A program made the translations under genes and the position numbers. From Oscillospiraceae bacterium (GTDB lineage: Bacteria; Bacillota; Clostridia; Saccharofermentanales; Saccharofermentanaceae), in contig CACZGS010000006.1 of the NCBI GenBank assembly GCA_902780785.1, positions 124,001 to 188,000 on the forward strand: a DNA stretch of 64,000 nucleotides, read 5' to 3'. This document shows positions 44,652-54,758 of this stretch, piece by piece (the first letter of the stretch is position 1; each line of letters opens with the position of its first letter). The notes beneath the pieces are model-generated. The model was given only the letters and a program-made list of their open reading frames with translations, made no database searches and was not told where the DNA came from.

Positions 44652-44662
44652 GTTTTACTTAT
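44648..44662. promoter_or_regulatory. LysR-type palindrome upstream of the nitrogenase-like operon
   Basis: ATAAGT-TTT-ACTTAT, a perfect 15 bp palindrome of T-N11-A form. Its centre lies about 66 bases before the expected transcript start (from the -10 at 44709). It shares the ATAA-S-T-N3-A-S-TTAT form with the site at 40274. Confidence 0.55.
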
Positions 44663-44684
44663 AACCAACTATTGTTTTTGCGTA

Positions 44685-44750
44685 TTAACACTTAAATTCC
44701 CGTAAGTGTATCATTCTTTTCATGCAATCACCTACTTGGTTGATAGGTGA
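44685..44750 (+). promoter_or_regulatory. Promoter of the nitrogenase-like operon with CymR/Rrf2-like palindrome
   Basis: TTAACA (44685-44690), 18 bp, TATCAT (44709-44714). TCACC-N11-TAGGTGA (44728-44750) is a 23 bp palindrome of the same build as those before cysE and metY, here just downstream of the start point and 22 bases before the first ATG. Together with the LysR site this gives an activator and a probable repressor site. Confidence 0.55.
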
Positions 44751-44772
44751 TTGACAAAGGAGATTACAAAAA

Positions 44773-46272
44773 ATGTCAACTATCAGTATTAAGGAACCCA
44801 GCGTTGTAATTCGCGAGAAAAGACTCGGAACTATCAATGCATTTACAGGAAGCGCTTCACAGATCGTGGAGAAGTCTGCAAAAGGCGAGCTCCATGACTG
44901 TAAGAGAAAGTTCTCTCAGTGCCTTGGATGCAACCAGCAGCAGGCATTCTGCCAGCTCGCAATGATCAGGGATGCGGTCGTTATCAATCACGCACCGATC
45001 GGATGCTCTGGTGAGTTTGCAGATTTCAATTTCACCTACAGGATCGAGCAGACCAAGAGAAATCTTCCTGCCGCACTCGGAAGGTATTACTCAACGAACA
45101 TTCTTGAGAAGGATACAGTTTTCGGAGCAGCAAAAAAACTTGAAGAAACTATCAGACTTGCATACGAAAGAGAGCATCCCAATGCTATCTTCGTAACTAC
45201 TTCATGCGCTTCAGGCATCATCGGTGAGGATATCGAAGCTGTTGTTGAAGCAGCAAGCAAGGAACTGGGAATTCCGGTCGTAACATGCAACTGCGAAGGT
45301 TTCAGATCCAAAATCTGGACCACAGGCTTCGATGCCGCATATCACACGGTATTAAGAGGTATTGTAAAGCCTGCAGAGAAGAAGACAAACAAAGTAAATA
45401 TCATCAATTTCTGGGGAAGCCATGTTTTCGATGACATCGTAAGAAGATTCGGATATGAACCCCAATATATCATCCCGTTCTCAACGGTAGAGGAATTATC
45501 ACACGTAAGCGAGGCTGCAGCTTCCATTCATATCTGCCCATCGCTCTCGACATACATGGGCGCAGGTTTGAACCAGCTTCACGGTGTACCTGAAGTATTG
45601 GTACCGCCGGCATACGGTGTTGCAGGAACAGACAGATGGCTCAGGGCTTTCGGTAAGCTCGTCGGCAAGGAAGAGATTGCAGAGGAGATCATTAAGGAAG
45701 GTCACGAGAAGTATCTTCCTGAGATCGAAAAGCTCAAGGAAAGATTCAAGGGAAAGAGGGCTTATGTAACTGCAGGTGCAGCTCATGGCCAGGCGCTTAT
45801 CACATTGCTCGGTGAGCTCGGAATGGAGGTCGTCGGTGCGGCAGTGTTCCATCACGATCCTGTTTATGACAGTGGTGATGACAAGCTCGATATCCTTGGT
45901 CAGGCAGTAAAGAACTACGGTGACGTTCCTGACTACAGAGTATGCAACAAGCAGGCTTGCGAGCTTGTAAACGCACTGAACAGGATCAAGCCTGATCTTA
46001 TTCTTGCAAGACACGGCGGAATGACCTTGTGGGGCGCGAAGTTCGGTATCCCTTCACTTCTTATCGGTGATGAGCAGTTCGGTATCGGATACAAGGGCGC
46101 ACTTAATTACGCAAGAAGAATAGATGATGCTTTGGATTCCATAGAGTTCATAAAGAACTATTCCAAGCACGCTTCGAATCCTTACACCAAGTGGTGGTTC
46201 GAACAGGATCCCGGATATTTCCAGGGAGACGGTTCAGGCAGAGGATGCGCAAGAGGAAACGGAGGAATCTAA
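44773..46272 (+). CDS. Nitrogenase-like catalytic subunit, NifD homologue
   Basis: A 499-residue homologue of the nitrogenase component 1 alpha chain. Cys53 (C-L-G-C-N), Cys78 (A-P-I-G-C-S) and Cys145 (T-S-C-A-S-G) match the three P-cluster ligands of NifD. By alignment in my head, the FeMo-cofactor Cys of NifD falls on Gly in S-T-Y-M-G-A-G-L, and the cofactor His region reads L-L-I-G-D-E-Q-F-G-I-G-Y-K-G without that His. So it is not a normal nitrogenase but a nitrogenase-like reductase with a changed active site. The C-terminal tail is Gly/Arg/Cys-rich (G-S-G-R-G-C-A-R-G-N-G-G). Sulfur genes, a LysR and a CymR-like site next to it point to reduction of an organic sulfur compound. AAAGGAGA precedes the ATG. 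Confidence 0.9.
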   Translation: MSTISIKEPSVVIREKRLGTINAFTGSASQIVEKSAKGELHDCKRKFSQCLGCNQQQAFCQLAMIRDAVVINHAPIGCSGEFADFNFTYRIEQTKRNLPAALGRYYSTNILEKDTVFGAAKKLEETIRLAYEREHPNAIFVTTSCASGIIGEDIEAVVEAASKELGIPVVTCNCEGFRSKIWTTGFDAAYHTVLRGIVKPAEKKTNKVNIINFWGSHVFDDIVRRFGYEPQYIIPFSTVEELSHVSEAAASIHICPSLSTYMGAGLNQLHGVPEVLVPPAYGVAGTDRWLRAFGKLVGKEEIAEEIIKEGHEKYLPEIEKLKERFKGKRAYVTAGAAHGQALITLLGELGMEVVGAAVFHHDPVYDSGDDKLDILGQAVKNYGDVPDYRVCNKQACELVNALNRIKPDLILARHGGMTLWGAKFGIPSLLIGDEQFGIGYKGALNYARRIDDALDSIEFIKNYSKHASNPYTKWWFEQDPGYFQGDGSGRGCARGNGGI

Positions 46273-46273
46273 G

Positions 46274-48471
<2,198 letters not shown>

Positions 48472-48481
48472 GGAATAAACA

Positions 48482-49756
48482 ATGATCAGAGCAGCATTTG
48501 CGACAGGAGACGGCGTTAATATCAACAGACACTTCGGTGTAGCCGACAGATTCGATATCTATGAGATAGATACCGAGTCTAAGAAATATGAACTTGTTGA
48601 TACGAGAAGGATCGACAGCTATGGAGTAAGCCTCCAGCATGACGATTCCCTTATCAAGCGCCTTGCAAGCGCGATAGACGACTGCAATATCGTCTTTTCG
48701 GCAAAGTCTGGCCTTCATGCAAAGCAGGCTCTTGATGAGAAGCTTATACAAAGTGTTGATGTTGAACGCGAAGTTGCTTATGTACTTGACAGAGTCGTTA
48801 ACTCCCGCGTCAGCATCCTGGCACCGAAATATAAAGAAGAAAAAAGGAGAAAGGCATACGATGAGACGCTTAGAAAAGGTTCTTTCGAGAATCTGCAGAA
48901 AAGACATCCATGCCTGGGAGGCCATTCGAATGTGACGGCCGGAAGAGTGCATCTTCCCGTAAGTCCCGTATGCAACATCAGCTGCAAGTTCTGCACAAGA
49001 GCTTTTAACAAATCAGAGATAAAGCCCGGTGTCAGTTCATTGGTGTTAAAGCCTGAAGAAGCTGTTGAGACAGTCAGAAGAGCAAAAGAATTATGTCCCG
49101 CACTTACTGTAGTGGGTATAGCCGGGCCTGGAGACACACTCGCGAACGATCAGGCGCTCAAGGCATTCCGTCTTGTTAAAGAGGCATTTCCCGAGCTTAT
49201 TTGCTGTCTGTCAACAAACGGTTTCAGGCTTCCCGATAAGGTTGATGAGATCGCAAAGATAGGCATAGAGACTCTTACCGTAACTGTTAATGCGGTAGAT
49301 CCTGAGATCGAAGCAAAGATCAATAACTTTGTTATCGATGAGAAGGGACAGAAACATGAAGGTGTGGAAGGTGCGAAGTTACTTATAGAAAAACAGCTTG
49401 AAGGCATCCGCCGTGCAGCTGAACTGGGAATCGTAGTTAAGATCAACAGCGTTCTCGTTCCCGGTATCAATGATAAGCACATTCCTGAAGTTGCAAAAGT
49501 AACAGCAGGGCTTGGTGCTTCGATCCTGAATATTATTCCGCTGATCCCTCAGAATGAGATGGCTGATATTCCTGCCCCGACCTGTGCGGATCTTGAAGAA
49601 GTCCGTCAGGAAGCAGGCAAATATCTTGAGGTCTTTCGTCACTGCCAGCACTGCCGTGCAGACAGTCTTGGAATCCCCGGAAAGGGTAAGGACCTTCACT
49701 CGGAGTTATACATAGACAGGAAAGAAAGGGCAGCTGATACGTTCAGCCATGGTTAA
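48482..49756 (+). CDS. NifB-like radical SAM protein with N-terminal NifX-type domain
   Basis: A 424-residue protein. Residues 1-110 look like the NifX/NafY cofactor-binding domain: A-F-A-T-G-D-G-V-N-I-N-R-H-F-G-V-A-D-R-F. Residues about 140-410 are NifB: R-H-P-C-L-G-G-H near 141, the radical SAM Cys164, Cys168, Cys171 in C-N-I-S-C-K-F-C, G-P-G-D-T-L, and C-Q-H-C-R-A-D at the end. NifB fuses [4Fe-4S] clusters into the 8Fe core of nitrogenase cofactors. In most fused NifB proteins the NifX domain is C-terminal, so the order here is reversed. Its presence implies that the D/K complex carries a NifB-derived large cluster. It overlaps the next gene by 8 bases. Confidence 0.92.
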   Translation: MIRAAFATGDGVNINRHFGVADRFDIYEIDTESKKYELVDTRRIDSYGVSLQHDDSLIKRLASAIDDCNIVFSAKSGLHAKQALDEKLIQSVDVEREVAYVLDRVVNSRVSILAPKYKEEKRRKAYDETLRKGSFENLQKRHPCLGGHSNVTAGRVHLPVSPVCNISCKFCTRAFNKSEIKPGVSSLVLKPEEAVETVRRAKELCPALTVVGIAGPGDTLANDQALKAFRLVKEAFPELICCLSTNGFRLPDKVDEIAKIGIETLTVTVNAVDPEIEAKINNFVIDEKGQKHEGVEGAKLLIEKQLEGIRRAAELGIVVKINSVLVPGINDKHIPEVAKVTAGLGASILNIIPLIPQNEMADIPAPTCADLEEVRQEAGKYLEVFRHCQHCRADSLGIPGKGKDLHSELYIDRKERAADTFSHG

Positions 49757-50336
49757 AACAAAATACGGTAATCTCCTTCCGTGCAGCGGGGCTTCTGATT
49801 ACAGAAAGAAGCACCGCTGTGCGGTATCTTATTTTGAATCAGGTTCTGTTAAGAGTGTGTATCTTGAAGAACCTGTTGTTTTATCTTTTCCTGCAGGAGA
49901 GTTCCAAACAGAATTAATTACTTTTTACGAGGACGGCAATGCGAAAAGAATATTTCCCTTATATGGTCAGATAAGTGCCTACTGGAGCATCTCAGAAGAG
50001 GCTGAGAATGCGCCTTATTATGACTTCGATATTGAAGGGGAAATATATCACATAAGACCTCAATGCATATTCTTTTATCCTAATGGCAAGATAAGAGCCA
50101 TAACCCTTTGGCCGTGTGATGAGCTGATCGTAAAAACTTCAGCAGGAACTATAAAAACGAAACTGGGTGTCGAGCTCTATGAGAGCGGTAAGCTCAAGAG
50201 CATCGAACCTGTATTCGGAACCGTTATTTCCACACCCGAAGGGGAATTTAAACCTTACAGATACCGTCCTGTAATGATGCATGCAGAGAATGCGACTTTG
50301 AAATTCGATGAGTGCGGAAGAGCTATAATCGGGTAA
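49749..50336 (+). CDS. MORN-2-like repeat protein coupled to the nitrogenase-like operon
   Basis: A 195-residue protein of no named family that I know. It shows repeated motifs of the MORN-2/YwqK type, such as F-Y-E-D-G-N-A-K-R-I, F-Y-P-N-G-K-I-R-A-I and L-Y-E-S-G-K-L-K-S-I, about 50 residues apart, so it is probably a beta-strand repeat fold. No signal peptide. It begins with a Cys (L-P-C-S-G) and has three more. It starts 8 bases before the end of the NifB-like gene, so translation is coupled and it should be part of the same system, perhaps in maturation or partner binding. No function is established. Confidence 0.7.
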   Translation: MVKTKYGNLLPCSGASDYRKKHRCAVSYFESGSVKSVYLEEPVVLSFPAGEFQTELITFYEDGNAKRIFPLYGQISAYWSISEEAENAPYYDFDIEGEIYHIRPQCIFFYPNGKIRAITLWPCDELIVKTSAGTIKTKLGVELYESGKLKSIEPVFGTVISTPEGEFKPYRYRPVMMHAENATLKFDECGRAIIG

Positions 50337-50342
50337 AAAGGA

Positions 50343-50371
50343 TAAACATATTGATTAAGTAGGCTTATAAT
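50343..50371 (+). promoter_or_regulatory. Promoter of the HD-domain gene
   Basis: TATAAT at 50366-50371 with TAAACA (four of six consensus bases) 17 bp upstream at 50343-50348. It lies 33 bases before the ATG. It marks a likely new unit after the nitrogenase-like operon. Confidence 0.45.
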
Positions 50372-50403
50372 AGAATGAATTAACATGATGATGGAGACTT
50401 TCT

Positions 50404-51000
50404 ATGATCACCCGTAACGAAGCATTTGAAGTACTGAAAAAATACAATAAAGATCCCTTCCACATTCAGCATGCCCTGACAGTTGAGGCCGTGATGAAAT
50501 GGTACGCATCAGAACTCGGCTATGCTGATGATGCTGAATACTGGGGTATCGTAGGATTGCTTCATGATATTGATTTCGAACTTTATCCTGAAGAGCATTG
50601 CCTGAAAGCTCCTGAATTATTAAGAGAAAACGGGATCGGCGAAGATATTATCCATGCCGTTTGTTCTCATGGATACGGAATAACAGTAGGGTGCGGCACG
50701 ACAATAGATGTCGAGCCTGTTCATGAGATGGAGAAGGTTCTTTTCGCTGCTGATGAACTTACAGGTCTAATATGGGCAGTGGCACTTATGAGACCTTCGA
50801 AAAGCACGAAAGACATGGAACTCAAATCCTTGAAGAAGAAATACAAGAGCAAGGGATTTGCTGCCGGTTGTTCCAGAGAAGTTATCGAACGTGGAGCATT
50901 ACAGCTCGGTTGGGAACTCGATAAGCTCCTTACAATGACGCTGGCAGCTATGGCAGCTAATGAGGATCTTATCAATTCGGAGATGGCATCAGAAGCATAA
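50404..51000 (+). CDS. HD-superfamily hydrolase
   Basis: A 198-residue protein of the HD fold. The first metal His lies in F-H-I-Q-H-A-L-T-V near residue 18-23, the H-D pair in G-L-L-H-D-I-D-F near 53, and another His in A-V-C-S-H-G-Y near 82, followed by an Asp in A-A-D-E-L-T-G near 118. Proteins of this type hydrolyse phosphate esters of nucleotides, but the substrate is unknown. It is followed by two small Cys-rich proteins and a nitrilase in close spacing, so it may belong to a salvage pathway. TGGAG precedes the ATG. Confidence 0.8.
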   Translation: MITRNEAFEVLKKYNKDPFHIQHALTVEAVMKWYASELGYADDAEYWGIVGLLHDIDFELYPEEHCLKAPELLRENGIGEDIIHAVCSHGYGITVGCGTTIDVEPVHEMEKVLFAADELTGLIWAVALMRPSKSTKDMELKSLKKKYKSKGFAAGCSREVIERGALQLGWELDKLLTMTLAAMAANEDLINSEMASEA

Positions 51001-51012
51001 AGGAGTGTTTTT

Positions 51013-51234
51013 ATGAAGTCGCTTCTTATCAAGGATACTACAAGAGAGGAGAGAGAAGAGATAGTCAGGTCTTCTCTTGATTGTGGCGGCGGCTGTGAGA
51101 ATTGCTCATCATGCTGGCTCGGCGGTGGTTCGCCGTGGGATATCTATCAGGATTATATTGACGGAAAGCGGGAACTCAGAGAAATAAATATGTCGTATAT
51201 GGAAGAGTACCGCCAAAACAGGCAGATACAATGA
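51013..51234 (+). CDS. Small Cys-rich protein 1 (tandem pair)
   Basis: A 73-residue protein with C-G-G-G-C-E-N-C-S-S-C-W near residue 25-36, a four-Cys motif that could hold a metal or Fe-S cluster, then W-D-I-Y-Q-D-Y-I-D-G-K-R-E-L-R. The next gene encodes a shorter relative with the same order: Cys motif, then Y-x-D-Y-I-N-G-K-R. The starts and the positions of E-R-R/E-E-R-E-E also match. Such proteins occur in Clostridia and are sometimes misnamed PurH; function unknown. AAGGAG precedes the ATG. It overlaps the next gene by 4 bases. Confidence 0.75.
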   Translation: MKSLLIKDTTREEREEIVRSSLDCGGGCENCSSCWLGGGSPWDIYQDYIDGKRELREINMSYMEEYRQNRQIQ

Positions 51235-51428
51235 ATTCAGCACCTGATATTTCCGGTTCTTCAGTTGAAGAACGGAGAGAATACATTAAAAGCCGGTATC
51301 CTTGTATTGCTGACTGTGACATGTGCGGACTCTGCACAGTCTTTCATGGCAAGGATGCAGAACTGGCATACGAAGATTATATAAACGGGAAACGTACCTA
51401 TGAAGATGTTTCCTCAGACTATAAGTGA
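51231..51428 (+). CDS. Small Cys-rich protein 2 (tandem pair)
   Basis: A 65-residue relative of the preceding protein. It has C-I-A-D-C-D-M-C-G-L-C near residue 25-35 and A-Y-E-D-Y-I-N-G-K-R-T-Y-E-D-V near the end. It starts in an ATGA overlap with the first copy and ends 19 bases before the nitrilase ATG. The pair probably arose by duplication. The four-Cys motif C-x3-C-x2-C-x2-C suggests a metal or Fe-S site. No function known. Confidence 0.72.
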   Translation: MNSAPDISGSSVEERREYIKSRYPCIADCDMCGLCTVFHGKDAELAYEDYINGKRTYEDVSSDYK

Positions 51429-51447
51429 TAAGGTGCAGGAGAATTTT

Positions 51448-52245
51448 ATGCGTATTGCCCTGGCTCAGATGTCAATGGAACCGGATATGGAGGCAAACTT
51501 TCAAAAGAGCCTGTCTTTTATCCGTGAAGCGTCGAAGCAGTGTGTTGATCTTATCTGTTTTCCTGAGGTTCAGCTGTCTCCATTCTTTGCGCAGTATGAG
51601 AATTCAGACGCATCACGTTATGTTATAGATGAAGACAGCAAATATATATTTGAGATGAGATCGTTCTGCAAAGAGAAAAGGATCTATGCCTGTCCGAATT
51701 TTTACATCGAAGAGAACGGCAAACGCTATGATATGAGCCTTCTGATAGATGACAGCGGCTGTATCATCGGAAAGCAGAAGATGGTCCATATTGCACAGTG
51801 TGAATGTTTTTACGAACAGAACTATTACACACCCTCTGAAGAAGGTTTTCGCGTATTTGATACAAGGTTTGGAAAGATCGGTATCGTAGTCTGTTTTGAC
51901 AGGCATTATCCTGAAAGTATCCGTACAGAGGCTCTTCACGGGGCGGAACTTATCATTGTTCCTACCGCAAATACAACAGCAGAACCGTCTGAGCTTTTTC
52001 AGTGGGAAGTACGTGTGCAGGCATTCCAGAACAGCGTAAATATCGCAATGTGCAACAGAGTGGGGAAGGAAGATAAGATGATCTTTTCCGGTGAATCTCT
52101 TGTGTGTGACTTTAATGGGGATATCAGATCTGTTGCTGATGGAGAGGAAAAATTGTTGATCGCTGATATAGATCTGGCGGCAGCTTCGGAGATCAGGAAA
52201 AAGAAGCCATATACTTCGCTCCGAAGAACCGGGTTGTATGAGTGA
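51448..52245 (+). CDS. Carbon-nitrogen hydrolase (nitrilase superfamily)
   Basis: A 265-residue amidase-like enzyme. The catalytic triad is visible: Glu in F-P-E-V-Q near residue 41, Lys in K-Q-K-M-V-H near 112, Cys in V-V-C-F-D-R-H-Y-P-E near 148. It resembles N-carbamoylputrescine or carbamoyl-amino-acid amidases and omega-amidases; the exact substrate is not clear. I use ATG 51448, which has AGGAG 9 bases upstream; the frame is open from 51400 but that would overlap the previous gene. N-carbamoyl or S-carbamoyl cysteine is an intermediate of the ATC route, which is worth keeping in mind. Confidence 0.88.
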   Translation: MRIALAQMSMEPDMEANFQKSLSFIREASKQCVDLICFPEVQLSPFFAQYENSDASRYVIDEDSKYIFEMRSFCKEKRIYACPNFYIEENGKRYDMSLLIDDSGCIIGKQKMVHIAQCECFYEQNYYTPSEEGFRVFDTRFGKIGIVVCFDRHYPESIRTEALHGAELIIVPTANTTAEPSELFQWEVRVQAFQNSVNIAMCNRVGKEDKMIFSGESLVCDFNGDIRSVADGEEKLLIADIDLAAASEIRKKKPYTSLRRTGLYE

Positions 52246-52278
52246 ACTGTAGAGAAACCTGCTGAAGAAGGGCTTTTC

Positions 52279-52318
52279 ACAAATATTTGTTATGCTATAA
52301 TAAAGAACAAATGTTTGT
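52279..52318. promoter_or_regulatory. Promoter flanked by twin ACAAAYRTTTGT operators
   Basis: ACAAATATTTGT (52279-52290) and ACAAATGTTTGT (52307-52318) are 12 bp palindromes whose centres lie 28 bp apart. Between them is a perfect -10 TATAAT (52296-52301). The lower site ends 17 bases before the next ATG. This is a typical two-operator repressor layout. The regulator is not identified. Confidence 0.6.
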
Positions 52319-52335
52319 GAGATGAGCTTTATTAT

Positions 52336-53562
52336 ATGGACAGTATTACAAGACAGCAGGCAAGACAGTTTATTCTTTCAAAGCAGGGCCTGATCGGTTC
52401 TTACAGATTTGCAGGTAAGGACGGAGCATATGAATATGTCTGTCAGGCGGGCTGTATTCAGTATGATCCTGTGGATGTATGCGGCAAGAATGCCGAACTG
52501 ACGCTGCAGTCCAGAGTCAAAGGGTTCTCAAAGAAAATGCTCCAGGATCTTCTTTATAAGGACAGAAAACTTGTCGATTACGTTGATAAAGAACTGTCCA
52601 TTTGGCCCGCTGAGGACTGGCCCTGCTTCTCTTCATACAGGGAACTTAGTGTCAGATCAGGTAAGAACTTCAGAGGCCTGAAACCACTTGAAACAAAAGC
52701 ACTCGCATATATACGTGATAATGGTCCCGTCTGCAGTGACACACTTCCTATTGAAGGCGAGATCTTCTGGCATTCATCAATGCATTGGAGCGGCAACTGG
52801 CAAAAGAAATCACAGGCTGCAAGGTCAGTGCTGGAACAGCTTTACACTGACGGGGTCCTGATTATCCATCATAAGAAGGGAAGCAGGAAATATTATGATC
52901 TCGCGGAGAAATATTTTCCTCAGGATCTCTTGAATGCGGAAAATCCGTTTAGTACCGAAGATGAATTCATTGCATGGCGTGTTCTGCGCCGTATTGGTGC
53001 TGTCGGATTGCTATGGGATAAGAACAGCACGGCATTTCTCGGGATCTATATAAATGTTGAGAAGAGGAAAAAGATACTTGGTGATCTAACCCGGGCAGGG
53101 AAGGTATGCGCTGTAACGGTTGAAGGAATTAAGCAACCGTTTTATTTCCGCTCTGAAGATGAAATTCTAATGAAGCAGATCATTAGTGGAGAGGCTGACC
53201 TCAAACCGCGAATGTCGTTCATTGCTCCGTTGGATCCTCTGATGTGGGATAAGGATCTGATCTATGCTTTGTTTGATTTCCGTTATTCATGGGAGATATA
53301 CACTCCTGCAGTTAAACGTAAATACGGCTACTATACTTTGCCGGTGATTTTTGGTGACCATTTTATTGGCCGTATTGAAGCTGTACCGGACAGGAAAAAA
53401 GGTGTCCTGGAAGTAAGAGGGCTTTGGCTTGAATCAGGTGTCAGAAAGACTTTAAAGCTTTCAAGATCACTCGAGAGGACTCTTGCGAATTTTGCGAAAT
53501 TCAACGGGTGCACTGCTGTTGATACAAGCTTTTTAGAGCAAGGTTGCCGAGTGTCTACCTGA
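52336..53562 (+). CDS. AlkZ/YcaQ-like winged-helix DNA glycosylase
   Basis: A 408-residue protein of the HTH_42 family, which includes AlkZ and YcaQ glycosylases that unhook DNA interstrand crosslinks. It starts I-T-R-Q-Q-A-R-Q-F-I-L and has the catalytic-type motif I-Q-Y-D-P-V near residue 41 (Gln-x-Asp, as in the YcaQ branch, where AlkZ has Gln-x-Gln). The second half holds M-S-F-I-A-P-L-D-P-L-M-W-D near 298 and Y-G-Y-Y-T-L-P-V near 333, strongly conserved in the family. It stands alone behind twin operators, so it may be induced by DNA damage or by an antibiotic. The start has GATGAG upstream. Confidence 0.85.
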   Translation: MDSITRQQARQFILSKQGLIGSYRFAGKDGAYEYVCQAGCIQYDPVDVCGKNAELTLQSRVKGFSKKMLQDLLYKDRKLVDYVDKELSIWPAEDWPCFSSYRELSVRSGKNFRGLKPLETKALAYIRDNGPVCSDTLPIEGEIFWHSSMHWSGNWQKKSQAARSVLEQLYTDGVLIIHHKKGSRKYYDLAEKYFPQDLLNAENPFSTEDEFIAWRVLRRIGAVGLLWDKNSTAFLGIYINVEKRKKILGDLTRAGKVCAVTVEGIKQPFYFRSEDEILMKQIISGEADLKPRMSFIAPLDPLMWDKDLIYALFDFRYSWEIYTPAVKRKYGYYTLPVIFGDHFIGRIEAVPDRKKGVLEVRGLWLESGVRKTLKLSRSLERTLANFAKFNGCTAVDTSFLEQGCRVST

Positions 53563-53613
53563 GTGCTATATTCGTGATATGCAAACGTATACTGCTTAGG
53601 GGGATTAGACCAG

Positions 53614-54687
53614 ATGAAGAAAGTGCTCGCATTATTACTGGCATTTTCAATGATCCTTCCTATTGCATCCTGCGGAAACGGCTCTAACACCAAGCTGAAT
53701 GAGAAGGGGACCTCATGGTCGTCTCCTGATGAAAAGTATAAGACTGTCCTTAAATCTTATGGCGGCAACACATGCGCAGGCACCATGGTTGTTGCAACTG
53801 ATGAGGACATTGTTTATCTGTACTGTGAGGACGGTGTCGAAAAGGACGGAAAGACACCCGTCTCGCAAAATACTGTTTTTGATATAGGATCATGCAGCAA
53901 GGTGTTTACGGCTGTCTGCATTTTGCAGCTCGCAGAACAAGGAAAGCTCGATATAAACGATGCTTTGGACAAGTATTTTCCTGAATATGAGACAGGTAGA
54001 AAGATCACGATCTATAACCTTCTTCATATGAATTCCGGAATCCCGGATTACCTGAATAATCCTGAGGCGTTCTGGAATATCTCGGGTGAGGATGCAGCAA
54101 ACCAAATGATCAGCGACATTCTTCAGGACAAGAAGACTGACGATGATCTGTTGAATGCTTTGTATCAGGTGCCGCTTAATTTCAAACCGGGCACGCAGTA
54201 TGAATACAGCAATACGAATTACCGTTTGCTTGCTTTCATAATCGAGAAGATCTCCGGCATGAAGTACTGCGATTATGTGAAGGAGAATATTTTCGACAAG
54301 TGTGGAATGAAGAATACAACTTCAATGGCAACCGGCGACCTGACTTATGTTCCTGAGGATTTTGAAGAAGATGTAAAAAACGGTTTCTCTGATAAAGACG
54401 GTTATCCCATATGTCCCAATAACACAAGAGGAGACGGAGGAATCCATTCCAATCTGACTGATATGGTTGCTTTCGACAGGGCGCTGTTTACAGGCAAGCT
54501 CTTAAGTAAGAGCTCTATGGAAATCCTTTTGAAAGAAGAGATGGGATATTGCTGCGGCCTTGTAAAAGAGGGTACAGGTTATTCTCACTCCGGTTCATCC
54601 ATATCATGCAGTTCTTACAATGAGATGATCGAATCTGAAGAGTTCGGACATATCTATATCATCAGATTCGAACATGCAGGCCAATAG
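53614..54687 (+). CDS. Beta-lactamase-type serine hydrolase, lipoprotein
   Basis: A 357-residue protein of the class C beta-lactamase/D-Ala-D-Ala carboxypeptidase family. Signal: M-K-K-V-L-A-L-L-L-A-F then lipobox I-A-S-C at residues 18-21. The S-x-x-K motif is S-C-S-K near residue 93, Y-x-N is Y-S-N near 197, and the third motif is H-S-G-S near 328. It is shorter at the C-terminus than typical members, ending soon after the H-S-G motif. Likely acts outside the cell on peptidoglycan or small esters rather than on antibiotics. AGGGGG lies before the ATG. Confidence 0.85.
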   Translation: MKKVLALLLAFSMILPIASCGNGSNTKLNEKGTSWSSPDEKYKTVLKSYGGNTCAGTMVVATDEDIVYLYCEDGVEKDGKTPVSQNTVFDIGSCSKVFTAVCILQLAEQGKLDINDALDKYFPEYETGRKITIYNLLHMNSGIPDYLNNPEAFWNISGEDAANQMISDILQDKKTDDDLLNALYQVPLNFKPGTQYEYSNTNYRLLAFIIEKISGMKYCDYVKENIFDKCGMKNTTSMATGDLTYVPEDFEEDVKNGFSDKDGYPICPNNTRGDGGIHSNLTDMVAFDRALFTGKLLSKSSMEILLKEEMGYCCGLVKEGTGYSHSGSSISCSSYNEMIESEEFGHIYIIRFEHAGQ

Positions 54688-54758
54688 ATGATTATGAGAA
54701 TCTTTTTGAATGAGATAAAATTAAAATCAATTAAAATTGTGAAAAGTGAGGTCAATGT

